Shown in pieces: positions 26,338 to 38,960 of a stretch of 64,000 nt of DNA. The position numbers and the translations under genes are program-made. The DNA lies in the NCBI RefSeq assembly GCF_002775205.1, contig NC_036464.1, positions 26,504,288-26,568,287 of the forward strand. Reading direction: 5' to 3'. Within the stretch, counting starts at the first letter, position 1; the number at the start of each line of letters is the position of its first letter. Source of the stretch: Xiphophorus maculatus. Taxonomy: Eukaryota > Chordata > Actinopteri > Cyprinodontiformes > Poeciliidae. Under the pieces are notes generated by a model. The model made no database searches. It had not been told where the DNA came from and was given only the letters and a program-made list of their open reading frames with translations.

Positions 26338-28080
26338 CAACACGCCGTCTGTTTAAAGCTCTTATGGGTTCAGAAAAACAGGAAAGGAAGGGCATTAAAG
26401 TGGTTAAAAATGTGGAGTTCTGATTCATTGCTTTCTTCCAGGCATCATTTAAACATACTTTCTGCAGTAAATTCCAAGTTAAATGTTATCTTCCATTTTT
26501 TTCCCCTTCAGGAGTTAGTACCTTTTTTCCAATGAAATCACAGCAGCTAAATTGTAAATTGTAATAAAAAAGCTAATAAAAGTAATCGATGTAAAGAGTC
26601 CATTCAGAAAGAGATACAGAAAGCAAAGTCAGATCATGTCATTGAGGTCAACTGTGGCGCTTCGTAAAATGATAATTACGTTTAAAACAAATCGGCATGT
26701 CTGCTGAGAAATTTTAAGATGCTGTTTCTTTTATGGAATTAAATCCAGCTGGAGGAGATGGAAAGATTCTTTACTCAACTGTGTCTGCAACTTAAAACCT
26801 GAGAAAACAGGGTTTGTGAAGTTTTCTATTTTTGTGTCTTCATTTCTGTTTCTCTAAAAAAAACGACTTTTCTATGGCTAATTTCATTGAATTTGTAAAG
26901 AGATTAATACAATGCTTTACAGATACATATAGTCAGCTAACTAGTTAAAGAAATAAATACATAAAAGCAAATGGAAAATTGGACATAAGATGGCCAAAAA
27001 TGTTATTTTCACTGTATGATCTTCTTTTCCAAGATAAATAATTGACATTTTTATGACCAAGAATTCACCTAAACAGCTACCTGAGATCTCTTTAAGATCT
27101 AAAATCTTTTTCAAGAGGAACAAGCATCAACATTACATCCAGATGTAATTAGCTTTAAAAGCATCAAAGCATAAAATAATAAAACAACTTAACTATCAAA
27201 AGTGATGGCAGTTAAAACTCTCTTTGTTTTTTAACAGTGTCTCAGAGTCACTTTCTGCCAATTTAGACTCTTGCTGAAAGTCATTCCAATACGTAAAGAA
27301 TACGTTTGAAATACGTTTGTATGACGCTTAAATATATAAACAGTTTATATATTTAGTTTATATACTTATATATAAATTGTTTATATATTTAAGCGACTTG
27401 TAGTCAATTGTTTCATCCAGTACAACTTAATGGGTTTTACAATCGTTTATGCAGGATCTAAGTGGTAAACTCCAAAGTTTGCTTAATAAAGAGAATAAAT
27501 ACATGCAGGTCCTTTTAATTTAAAGAACACGAGAGGGCAGTGATACAGTGAAGGCTTTCTGTGTGTGTGTGTGTGCGTGCATGTGTGTGAGAGTGTGTCC
27601 AGTTTTCCGTCCCCAGAGGCAGACAGAGAGGGAGTGTGGGAACTGGAATGAGTCTAAACTAAGACTGGGCACAGACATTTTTATAAATGGGGTCAGGGCC
27701 AGAGTGGAGATGTAGTCAGTAGGGTTAAGATAATAGAAGAACACACACATACACACCCCCACACACACAACACAACATGAGTGCAATCTATACTTTTTCA
27801 GTGCCTTCTTCAATGTTTAATTTTAGAATTACTTATAAAGGTTGCAGGAGACAGTAAGATCTTCTGAATGACCTTTTATGCATCACGTTTGTTGTTCTCT
27901 GTATACATTATTATGTATAACTAAAACGGAAAATCTGCAACATAATCAAAATCACAGCCTTGTCTGAAGGCATGGAAGCTAAGACAATAGTTTGGGGTAC
28001 CTTGACGCCCCATGTAACCCACCTGAACATTTTAAAACTGCTGTTTGTTCTCTCTTACTTTCCATCATCTTGTGTCTGCA
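25310..28080. other. Gene-free stretch, probably connexin 5' intron
   Basis: Holds (GT)n/(CA)n tracts at about 26115-26170, 26307-26335 and 27558-27590, and a 17-bp inverted repeat at 27325-27395. No exon was recognised. Confidence 0.5.
27325..27395. repeat. AT-rich inverted repeat
   Basis: Perfect 17-base arms, CGCTTAAATATATAAAC at 27325-27341 and its complement at 27379-27395, around a 37-base AT-rich centre. Confidence 0.8.
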
Positions 28081-28144
28081 GGTCAGCAGCTCAGCGGTCA
28101 TCAGAAGGGTGAATTAAAAGCTCCACGCCCAGCTTGAGTCAGTC

Positions 28145-31100
28145 ATGGCAGACTGGAGCCTTTTGGGAAACTTCCTGGAGGAAGTACAGGAGCACTCCAC
28201 CTCTGTTGGCAAGGTATGACACGTCCAGGCACGCTGCGTACATCCACATGGAGCAGAACAACACTCTGACTACTGATAAACATTTACACCCTCAGAATAG
28301 AACATGTTTCTCCTGATTGTCCTGTTTATGTCCTGATCTGAAGTTTATGTCTGGGCAGATATAAGATAATGTTAATGCTGTTTAGTTTGTTTTACTGTGC
28401 AAAAATATGGAAATCATTAATTCTTGAAGGGAAACACATAACACAACACCTGTGTTGTATAATATGATAGTGATGCACAAGATTGTGTTTTCATTGAGTT
28501 AAGCTTAGTTTTTTTAAGTAGATAAAAAAAAGGAGAAAATTTGCTTAAATAGGTGTCATGGGGCAAATATTAGTATTGTAGTCCAGACCACCTAATTAGC
28601 AAACAAGCTGAGATAAGACAAAACCAACAGCAAGACAATACAAAGACTTTGAGGCCCAGTCCACATGTAGCCAGATATCTGGAAAAGAATTACATGTTTA
28701 TGTATTCTGGTCTTTCTTCCACATGAACACTGTGCAGAAAAAACTAATTTTAGGGTTCGGCACATTCTAGTCTGTGACAAATAAAGTGCTATAAACCTCC
28801 AGGCGCCAAGTTTAATTCCTAACAGGAAGTTCTGGTTGTTTTACAGGGTTCTGTTTCACTGGCATAGGGTTTAACTTTGTGCTACACTGCCCCCTAGGGG
28901 TTTGGCATAATCCCAAAACGGATTAAAGCAGGCGTCAGCTCTCAACAAAGCACAGGCACTGAACCTGTTCTAGAATGAGAGTTCTTTCTGTGGAAACACG
29001 CTGTTGTATAAACAGAAAAACAACTATATGCACTGGAATATTTGTTTTCCTTTTTCCCCCCCTCGGGGCACAGGCATTAAACTCTTCAAAGTAAAATGAC
29101 TTTATTGGTTGCACATGAATACGGCCAGGAGTTTTACTCTAAACTGAAGAGGAAACAGAATTTGTTGGTATGCTCTTGAGAAAATTAGAAAACTCATAAG
29201 TCCGAGTCCAAGATGATCAAGAATTTTACTAATGCTGAAGTACCACATCAGTAGCATGAATCAATAAATACATGTTAAATCGTTTCAGTGCTTTGTGGCT
29301 GATAAAGTTTTAAACCCCTACAATATTAACACTAGTTCACCTGTGAAAAGGAAGATGATGCTGCTTGAATTTCTGTTCTCACATCTAACAACATTCTTGT
29401 TAGCCTGTGTGTGCTAATAAAAAAAAAATTGTTTTTTGTTGCAACTTGGCTAAAATGACTCTTAATGTGTTACTGTGCCCCTTCACCCCTTCAGCTGCAA
29501 CACTTCACATCCTGATAGTAATTAACATTTCTACCTGTTGTATTTGCCATGTTGTTTTGGCTTCCAAGCGTTTTCATATGGATTCTGCTTTTGATTCTCG
29601 CTCCTCAGGTGTGGCTGACCATCCTGTTTATCTTCCGCATCCTGGTGCTCGGGACGGCAGCCGAGTCATCATGGGGCGATGAGCAGGAAGACTTCAACTG
29701 TGACTCGGTGCAGCCGGGCTGCGAGAACGTCTGTTATGACCGAGCGTTTCCTATAGCACACATACGATACTGGGTAATAACCTGAACACTGAATCAAAGT
29801 TTGCTTTTACATCAATTAATATTAGGACTCTTACACATCCTAACCCACGTTCAGAAGCTGATTTGAAATTGAAGACAAATTATCTGCAATTATCCGTTCA
29901 AAGGGTCTGAACCCTTTGAGAAATGGTGTTGCCTCTGAAGTTTTGGCTATTGATTTTACCCAGTCGATGAAGTTTGCCTGTGACATGTAACGCGCCAGTA
30001 GGACTATATGAAGCTTACATTAAATTGCCTGTGCCATAGACAACCATCCTCCACTGCAAAGAGAGAATGAAGAAGCTTTTCATGTTAATTCAATATTTGG
30101 AAGGTGGCCAACATGGACCGAACGTTTCGTTCATTTCCTCAGCTGCCATTGCTAAAACCAAAGGCAGACGTCACCATTCACAACTCTTTTTGTTGGCTGA
30201 TTGACCCAGTTAAAATTCTTACAGAATTTGAGAATGTGAGAAATCCCAGACTGTGCTGAAAGTCAGATTTGAATCGTGCTGAACTGCATAAGAAGGTAAT
30301 GGCCAGGCTAGTTTGATGCCATAAATTCAAGGTGTGTTAAAAAGCATGAGCTTTAAAGATGTTTTCACATTTGTGATGATACAAGTATAAATATGTGTAT
30401 GTGTGTACGACAAATGCAAAACTATGCAGAAATACTCCCGTTGTGCTTTGGCATTCATGGCCGTTGCCTTTTCAGGTGCTGCAAATTGTATTTGTTTCAA
30501 CTCCGAGTCTAATCTACATGGGCCACGCCATGCACACGGTTCGCATGGAGGAGAAGAGGAGGAGCAGGGAGGAGGAGGAGGATGCGGGTGGAGGAGGGAA
30601 AGAGGAAGACAAAGGAGGAGGTGAAAGGGGAGGAGGTGGAAGAAACAAGCAGGGAAGGAGTGCTGAGAAGGATGAAGGAAAGGAAAAAGATGAAGGTTCG
30701 TCTGCAGGTCGCGTTCGGCTGAGAGGGGCCCTGCTGAAGACATACATACTGAGTATTCTGATCCGTACCATCCTGGAGGTAAAGCTTTACTGATTCTGCA
30801 GATTCTACTTTTAGCCTGGTAGACATCTGGAATCGCCCCACACAACTTTATACGTCCTCATAACCTTTTAAAGACATCTTTGATTTCTGAAAGCTTTTCT
30901 ATAGACTTTGGCTGCTTTTTAAAATATGCGCCAATTCTCTATACTACTTGATCATGACTGCATGTTAAAAATCTTGGTCAAAACAAAGCATGTTTGATAA
31001 GCACTAGAAAATGAACGCCCATCGACTGAGCTTCAGGACCCACTCTTCTCATGCCTGACTCCAAAAAATCTGAAAGAGGCAGCAGCTCAGGGACAGAGTT

Positions 31101-33099
31101 CTCGGGGATAAAAAAAATATTTAGTGAAGCACTCTTTCTCTGGATAGAGCTTCACATGACCTGAACTGCCTTCAGGCCATCTGCATTGGTGGGTGTAATG
31201 TCTCTCGTTTTCCTCTTGACACCACTCTATGTTGATAACTTCACTTTCTGAAAGGACTGGCAAGAAATATTGCGATTTTAGACAATATTTTTTAAACTGT
31301 CAAAAAGTGTTTTTATTATTATTATTTCCAAAGCAGCCAGTGTTTAAAGAAAGTTCAAGCTGGAATCAAAGCTTTGAAAATGTTTTACTTCATTGGAAAC
31401 AAAGCTTGAGTGTTTCTTTTCTGTCTAGGTAGTGTTTTTGTGTCTGCAGTACTTTCTCTATGGCATCTTCCTCCATCCTCTGTATGTTTGCAAGGTAAAA
31501 ACAGAAATGATCAAAATCATCTCTTAAAGTCATATCCTCAAATCCTAACTTGAGTTTGTTTTCTTTTCCCCGAGGCGTTGCCATGTCCGCATCCAGTCAA
31601 CTGTTATGTCTCCAGACCCACTGAGAAAAATGTCTTCATTGTGTTCATGTTGGCCGTTTCGGTCGTCTCCCTGGTGCTCAGCGTGCTCGAGCTGCATCAC
31701 CTGGCATGGAGACACTGCTGCAGGTAGTGTAGTGGATATTTGAGGAAAACAGTCCTTTGGTTGGTCTGCATCTCTAAGCAACGCCCTAAAAAGGGTGTTC
31801 CCTAGCATGACATTTCCTTTAATCTTAGCTTTGCACACATGTGCTCTTTTTGTGTGTGTGTGTATATACGGACATGGAGATAGCTAAAAGCGACAGAGGA
31901 AAACACAGAATTATTTATTCTCAACAGGACTATAGAACTGGTGTGATGTGCTCCATCTTCCTGGTTTTAGTGAGAATGCCAGCAGCTGCGTTCTGGATCA
32001 GCTGCAGCTGTTTGAGTGATTTTTTTAGGCAGACCTGTGAAGACGCTGTTGCAGTAATCAATGCGACTAAAGATAAACTCATGGATGAGTTTCTCTAGAT
32101 CTCGCTGAGACATTAGTCCTCTAATCCTGAAGATGTTCTTCAGGTGAAAAAGGCTGACTGTGTAACTGACTTGCTCTGTCTTTGTAACTGTCTTGTGGCT
32201 CTGAAGGTTCAGGTCTGAGTCAATCACTACACCCAGATTTTGGGGCTGATTGCTGGTTTTAGCTATAACAGGTGAAACTGTGCATTGACTCTAGATCGTT
32301 CATCTTTAGGTCCAAAGATAATAACTTCAGTTTTGTTTCTGTTCAGCTGGAGAAGGTTTTTGCACATCCACATCGGATAAAGCCTGGCATGGAGTATACA
32401 GGCTGCTTCTGACTGTAAAAACATAGTTTCAGTTCACAATGTTACAGTATCAAAATAACATTTCTGCTTTTAACTCAGGACAGCTGCTTTGAAGACTATT
32501 CAAGGCCATGTTGCACCCCAAGATAGTTTGGGTTAAATCATAGTCTTATACTTTATTGGTTCATGTTTATTGTCAACAGGAAATCTTAGCAGGAAGGAGT
32601 TTTCATTTGAAACTAACTCCTTTAACATTTCTACTGCAGGAAGTTCTTCTCCTCAAAGAGTGTCACGTCTGCTAACACCTCCATGGTCCGACAGATCTCC
32701 ATGTCTCCACCTCGACCGTCAACCCCACCTCCTGATTTCAATCAGTGTGTGACTGGCTCCTCGCAATTCCTCCCGCTCCCCTTCCCTAACAACGGACTGG
32801 CCTCTCAGCAAAACTCCGAGAACATGGTGACGGAGAAGAGGGCCGCTGCAGTCGAGGAGGCAAACTTTCTCCACATTAATTATTATTCAACCAAATGGGA
32901 GAACTGTGGAGACGGCCAGATTCAAGACGGAGTGTACCTGAGTTCTGACAGTAACAGCTACAGTCCTGAGAGAAAAGACATGATGTGCCTCCAGATCCAG
33001 AGCAATGGCACAGATGGGCTGCTGCTGAAGGACAAGCGAAGATTCAGCAAAACCAGTGGAACAAGCAGCCGAACAAGAGCGGGCGATCTCTCAGTTTAG
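28145..33099 (+). CDS. Alpha-type connexin (gap junction protein) with five coding introns
   Basis: Gap junction hemichannel subunit with four membrane segments. Exons: 28145-28213, 29609-29773, 30476-30778, 31429-31494, 31575-31723, 32640-33099; 1212 nt, 403 aa, all phases closed. N-terminus [22 protein letters not shown]1 [15 protein letters not shown]. First extracellular loop C54-X6-C61-X3-C65 in the [10 protein letters not shown] context; second C200-X4-C205-X5-C211, canonical, followed by VSRPTEK. TM2 [20 protein letters not shown]; an acidic/glycine-rich cytoplasmic loop (about 101-158); TM3 and TM4; a C-tail of about 150 residues. [11 protein letters not shown] before the loop recalls GJA8/GJA3, so it belongs with the GJA3/8/9/10 group, but I cannot assign an ortholog. 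Most vertebrate connexin coding regions sit in one exon. An L2 LINE lies antisense in the last intron. Poly(A) signal at 33221. Confidence 0.92.
31925..32400 (-). mobile_element. L2-like LINE fragment (reverse transcriptase C-terminal part)
   Basis: On the minus strand the frame reads [20 protein letters not shown] and [20 protein letters not shown], which match the C-terminal block of teleost L2/CR1-type reverse transcriptases (LIHAFI-SR-DYCN). Both ends are lost. It sits antisense in the last connexin intron. Confidence 0.8.
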
Positions 33100-33220
33100 A
33101 AATCAAATCACAGATAGACTCCAGCTACAGTACCCTTTCAACAGGATTCATAACTCTTGACTTTTTTCTCACCCTCTTGTGATTCCATTGGCTTTACAAT
33201 TGGGGATGTTGGATTAGGAA

Positions 33221-33226
33221 AATAAA
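33221..33226 (+). terminator. Connexin poly(A) signal
   Basis: AATAAA about 120 bases after the connexin stop codon. Confidence 0.7.
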
Positions 33227-33340
33227 GGCTTAAAGGCTTAAATGCCACTACTACAGTTAACTACAGTGATGATGTGTTGAAGTTGATGTACAATTTATGT
33301 GAATGTGTCAGAGCTGCTGGGTTTGATGAGAATCTTTGAT

Positions 33341-33389
33341 AACTGTCCTGGTTACTGATTCACTGAAACCAGGACAGTTTCAGTGAATC
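33341..33389 (+). other. Two overlapping, mutually exclusive hairpins
   Basis: AACTGTCCTGGTT (33341-33353) is complementary to 33367-33379, and GATTCACTGAAAC (33357-33369) is complementary to 33377-33389. Both pairs are perfect over 13 bases. Segments are ordered a-b-a'-b' and overlap by three bases, so either stem excludes much of the other. Located about 120 bases after the connexin poly(A) signal. Confidence 0.85.
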
Positions 33390-33404
33390 TTGTCTTCAGA
33401 CAGT

Positions 33405-34130
33405 AGCTACATTTCCACCATAAATGTGTCTAAATCTTTGTCTATTCTGCTAATGTAAAAAAAAAAAAAAAGACAATTTCTCAATTTCAATGTTTCCGTT
33501 AAATTAGAAATGAAATAAAAATCACATTAAGCTTGTTCACATGATAAGTCATTAAAAATCATAGCAACAATGGATGGAAACAATTACATGAGATATATTC
33601 ATGTTTCAAACATGGCCCTAGTGCTGGTATCAGCTATCGCAGAAGACATCTGCGTTTTATTCAAGCTTCGGGCCAACAAGCACCTGATAGTTGGGAACAA
33701 CTAGGTATGAGGCATTTTGAGGAAAGTGGTCAGTGATTTTACAGAAGAGCTATGGATTCAACACTTTGGAATGACACGACTTTGAGATGCTGTGAGAGCG
33801 CTGGTGGAGCCAGCTGCTCATTGTCTATATAGTAAAAGACAAGCTATCATTCTCCTGCCACTTCCTGTTGTCTTCTTTGTCATTTTAGCCAGTAGTAACA
33901 TCTAGCTGTTGATTGCGTGAGTCATGTGATATAAATAAAGGGTTTTTTTCATTGCAGTTTCACAAAGTACCTCTATTTCAAGAGAGCCAAAAAAATCACC
34001 TGATTCTAGCACAAAACCTTTTATCAAAAAACATGCGATTTTGAGAAATTGTCGTATTTCCTCCAACATATTTTTGTACTTTCAATTTGCACTTTTCTAT
34101 GGTTAATGGAAACACGCCTATTGATAGCCT
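33405..34130. repeat. MITE-like dispersed repeat, copy 3
   Basis: Starts CTACATTTCCACCATAAATGTG and ends GGTTAATGGAAACACGCC, imperfect inverted termini. Inner blocks CACATGATAAGTCA, CTTCCTGTTGTCTTC and AGTAGTAACATCTAG are shared with the copies at 1775, 2405 and 36895. Confidence 0.55.
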
Positions 34131-36790
34131 CTCAAACGATTTCTGTAGTTCTTTTTAGACGAGGTGCTATGAAGTTATTAGTAGGTCCCTCATCTGTTGC
34201 ACAAAACATAATATAAGCATGAGATTGTTGGTCACATAAACATATTGTTGGTGTGGGGGAAGCTAACAGCTAGCTACACATGTACCATCTGTTACACTTG
34301 GTGCTGTTTTCTTTTTAGATTTTGAAATAGTAATAATAGTATTGTTATTTGTTACTGCAGATCACTTGGAAATCATCAGTCTGTTCTAGCTATGCCGAGA
34401 ATGGAGTAAATCATTAGATTTTGTATCAGTTGTACTACAGCATACTTTGGTAAAATAAAAACCTTTGCTCTATCCTTCACTTCGTACAGAGGGTTTGGAC
34501 CCTCCGCTGTTGAGAAATGATTGCTTGTTGGAGGTGTGGAAATTTTAAACAACTGTATCTGATTTGACCCCATCACTAACGCTTGGCCGTGACGTATGTA
34601 ATGCACCAATTCAAAATTGCTTACCAGGAATTATGATGTAAACAACCGTCCCTCTCTGCAAAGAGAGAAGTGCCAAGCTGAATCTTTGCTAGCAATAAAA
34701 AATCTTACATTTTCAATTTGTTAAAACTTTAATTGCATAATACTTGAAAACATTTCCCACACAAAGTTAATGACTTTGTTCAATTAGATACAAGGTCAGC
34801 TGGTGTAAGTGCACACTGGAACATGAACACTATTCAGCTGGACAAAACAGTTCCAAACTTAACACTGGTCTGTTGAGAAGTTGCTGGTATATTGCTGCAT
34901 CATGCTGTGAACACTTTCAGTTTGAGTCCGTTAAGTTTTAATTTAAAAGTTATCTAAAACAGGCAGTGTTTGTTCCATTAGCAGTTAGCTTCCACCACTC
35001 AGAGCATTTATTTACTTCCAACATGCTCACAGTGTTGTAACATCTTTTGACCATATGTAAGGGAATATTACTGATAATAACCGTTTAACCATTATAGACT
35101 GTACCTGAGCCAGTTGGTTTTGTGACAATGTAAAGACCTAAAAATGTATATAAAATCCAGGAGTGCCATTTATTTTCCTTGGTGCTGTGGAAGAAGGCAG
35201 ATGTTAGCTTCTGCAGTAGTGCTAAATTGGTTTCCATTGTGAGTATTAAGATATATTTGGTATTTAAAATATTAAAATAGGCAGTTCTAAGCATTTTTAT
35301 GGGGTTTGTGAAATGTTCGAGGATTTTAGTAATTCATGGGTGGTTGTAGTCTCTAACATCCACGAATACTGGGTGACCACTGTATGCTGTATTTATGATG
35401 ATATCGTGTCAATGTATGTCAGAGAATCAGAGATGTTTGCACTATTGTTTCCTTATTTTTGGCACATCAGTTAACAACTTTTATAAATCTTATATAATTT
35501 TTAAACCATCTGTCAGAGTCAGTTCTGCCAAATGTTTTTATTTAACATCCTTATTGGAAATATTCTCAAATAAAAATATACTCTCACGCTGTTTATCTGA
35601 TATCAGTCCTTTTGCAGCATCTTTACTTCTGCGTATTTATGTGGAATGATGAGACAAAAATGAATGGAACTTTACCACTTAGGTTCAATTGAAGCTTCTT
35701 CGCTGAAGAAGAAAAAAAGAACCTTAGTATCAGACAGACAACCAGACAGTAAACTGTGAGAATGAAATTTGAAGAAGTGTACTCTGGGGTTAAAAAAAAA
35801 TCTTCCCAAGCTGGTTCCCATGACCAGCATCCAGAACAGGAATGTGGCTGATGGGAGAAATTCCATTAAGCTCATCTTAATTTAGCAAAGGTTTGGGAAC
35901 GATGAAAATGTTGGTTCTCTTTTTCTTTCAGTTTGAGGGTTTTTACTGTTATGAATGAAAACAATTTTCTGTGTATTTCAACTAAAAACAACAATGAATA
36001 ACTTTTAAAATTTATTTGACCTTTATTTAACCAGGAAAGTCCAATTAGATTAAAAAAAAAATTCAAGAAAGACCTGGCTGAGAGGCAGCAAGGGCTATAC
36101 AACCATTACAAGTAATTACACAAATAAATACAAATAAACAGTCACAATTTAAGGAAGTCATCCCTGGTGCTCTCAGTCTGGACTTAAAAGTTTTTGATGA
36201 AATCAAATTTTGAGTCTTTTTGCAACATGTTCAGTGTAGAATAGACAAAGGCCCCTTCTCAATTCCTGTGCAGGGAAATAGTACATGATTGGATAAAATG
36301 ATAAAAATATCTGTAGAGGAATTAAATTAGAACTACTTTTTTTAATGTTTGGCTTTATATTCAAAGAAAGAAAATGATGAAATCAACATTCAAGTTGAGT
36401 TTCATGGCCAGATTAAATTTATTACGTTTCAGTTGATTTGGTCTTCCTAATGCTTTAGCTCTTGGTAATAAATAAAAACTACTTTATACAACTTTTTTAA
36501 CAGCACTCTCAAGTGGCGTTTTTTATAATGACTGAACGAGTTCAGGGATAACCCACAACGAACACATGTAATTATAAAGTGTTTAATAACAGAACGTACA
36601 AAGGAGAATTTAAGTAACATTCATCAAGAAAAATCTAATTAAGAGAATGAGGCTAATCAGAACCTGGGAGCAGATTTAGATTTAGTTCTACATTTTGACA
36701 ACCCAGTAAAATCAGTTGCAAAATGATCATAAAGACATTTCCAAAAGCTATTCAATCAAAAATGGTCCCAGAAAAACTGGTGCATGCCTT
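34131..36790. other. Gene-free stretch
   Basis: AT-rich sequence without supported exons. Short open frames here have no splice context or family resemblance. Confidence 0.5.
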
Positions 36791-36900
36791 TATTTTTAGT
36801 GGGTTACAGTAGATCCTTACAGATCAGTAAGGCAGCTGCAGCTCATCCACAACACTGCTGCCAGAGTCCTGATCAACACCAGCAAAACACAATTTCGTAA
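36790..36900 (+). mobile_element. L2-like LINE fragment
   Basis: CTGCAGCTCATCCACAACAC and what follows read LQLIHNTAARVLINT, the conserved L2-type reverse transcriptase tail. Only about 100 bases remain. Confidence 0.65.
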
Positions 36901-37360
36901 CTGCAGTGTTTCCATGAAATAAGAAACGCAATTAAAATCACACATAAATAAATGTGTTCAAGCAATAAGTTGTTATAAAACATGCCATGCCATCAACCTC
37001 CTGTCACTTCATGTCGTCTTCTTCGTCTTTTCCGCTTGTAGTTACATCCGATTATTTTTTTTAAAAAAACAAGAAAACAAGCATTCAGTACAACAGAGAA
37101 AACATGTGTATACATAACCAAGAACAAAATCATTTATTTGATTACATAACTTGTGATGCTAAGAAGTGTTTCCATTGCACTTTTGTGAAATACACCAATT
37201 TCACAGCCAAAACACCACCTTATATAGCACAAAAACTTTCTATAGAAAAAGTTGAGTTTTTTCTTTCTTTACTTTTATTTGGGGTGTTTTCATTAAGGAT
37301 TTGTTTTTGGAATTTCAATTTGCCTAATGATATGGTCAGTGGAAACTCAGCTAATGTCTC
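36895..37360. repeat. MITE-like dispersed repeat, copy 4
   Basis: GTGTTTCCATGAAATAAGAAACGCAATT at the start and ...CAGTGGAAACTCAGC at the end, with the same inner blocks as copies 1-3 (CACTTCATGTCGTCTTCTTC, GTTACATCCGATTATT, CACAAAAACTTT). Diverged. Confidence 0.5.
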
Positions 37361-37988
37361 TGTTTTAAAGCCTTAATCCTTTATGTGGTGATTTTATGCT
37401 TATACTTTATTTCCTTTAATTTGATGTCCTGTAGAACTTTCATGCTGTAGAAATAAGTTTGGCTTGACTGATGCTGCCACCCCTTGTTTTACAGGACGGA
37501 CGGTGAGTTCAGTTTACTTGTATTTAATTTCCAATAATCTTTCTTGTTAGATCATGGACTGAACAGTGTATTTCTGTCAACAATTGGCTTTTTTGCTGCT
37601 CTTCCTTAAAGGTCCTTAAAGGTTTGCAAAGTGCACCACTAATAGTTCTGTTGACAGATTTTCCCACTTGAGCTGAACTCTGACATGTTCAAAGCTTGGG
37701 ATAGTGTTTCACAGACTAAACTTATCCTCTTCGTGATGCCGTTTGTTCAGTCATGTTCCCAAGCAAACCTCTTAGACAGAACACTTGAATTTATTCTGAG
37801 ATTAAATTCAATATTACTACCTATTTACTTACAATAGGTGACTTCTGAAGCCAATTGGTTGCAGTTAATTTTGTTTAGAAGCAGCAGAGAAAAGGCTGTG
37901 GAGGATAAATTTACTCCATACTATTAAGAATTTCATTGGTAGAAAATTGACAAAGCTACTAAATGTAAGGTTTGGTTAATTGATGTAA

Positions 37989-38330
37989 ATCCATCCATCC
38001 ATTTTCTAACACCCTTGTCCCTAGAGGGGTCAATCTCCAGCTAACGTTCCGGGCGAGAGGCGGGGTCACCCTGGACAGGTCGCCAGTCTGTCACAGGGCA
38101 ACACAAAGACATACAGGACAAACAACCATGAACACACACACACACACACACACCTAGGGTAGAGAAATCAATTAACCTGACAGTCATGTTTTTGGACTGT
38201 GGGAGGAAGCCGGAGTACCCGGAGAGAACCCATGCATGCAAACTCCATGCAGAAAGATCCCGGGTCGGGAATCCAACCCAGGACCTTCTTGCTGCAAGGC
38301 AACAGTGCTACCAACTGCGCCAATGTACAG
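37989..38330 (-). mobile_element. tRNA-derived SINE, near full length
   Basis: Minus-strand head GGCGCAGTTGGTAGCACTGT (A-box-like), GGTTGGATTCCC (B-box-like), body GGAGTTTGCATGCATGGGTT ... CCGGCTTCCTCCCACAGTCC, and a 3' end GGACAAGGGTGTTAGAAAAT running into (GGAT)n. This is a widespread teleost SINE structure. A (CA)n tract lies inside at about 38135-38152. Confidence 0.75.
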
Positions 38331-38699
38331 CTGTTTGATGTAAATGTAGAATAAAAATCAACTAGTTTTAAGAGCAGTAATTCTTTGGCCAACACCGCCC
38401 TCTGGTGGGTTTAATGTTAATAAATCAGACCAGAGAACCTTCTCCCCCACAAACCTTTGATTTTCTTAGAACAGAGGTGGGTAAAGTGGCCAAATATTTT
38501 ACTCAAGCAAGAGTAGCACTAACTCAACTTTTTTTTTATTTTTATTAAAGTAAACAAAGAAAACATCCACAAAATTATTAGAGTAACATTAAAAAAAGGT
38601 ATTTGGTAAAAATGGGTACTTAGCTACTGAGAAACTGATCCTAACATCTGATTTAATATTAAAAATGTCAGAGTTTTGCAAATAGTTATCTCATGAATA

Positions 38700-38960
38700 A
38701 GTTTGTCTCTCTACTCTAAGCTGGAAGCAGGGTGAGGTGGACCATCCTGTTCTTGGAGAAACCGGTTTCAGCCAGTTCAGAGAAACCCCTCTACTCCTTG
38801 TCTTTAAGTTTCTATTTTATGACCAACCCCCACCCCGCTTTCAATAAACCAGGCTGCTGCAGGGGGCGAGTTGGAGTTGTTCCTGAGGCACCACTGAGAC
38901 TCTCCCTCTTTGCAAAGGCTGAAGTGATACTACTCTCTGTGTGGATCTTCATATGTAAAG
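38700..38960 (+). repeat. Possible LTR fragment
   Basis: GCTTTCAATAAACCAGGCTGCTG gives a poly(A) signal in a moderately GC-rich block unlike its AT-rich surroundings, as in the R-U5 half of an LTR. No partner repeat was seen in the window. Confidence 0.25.

Noticed and set aside
30327-30845. Large antisense open frames across connexin exon 3
   Set aside because: They are the shadow of the purine-rich loop (poly-Ser/Pro/Leu on the other strand).
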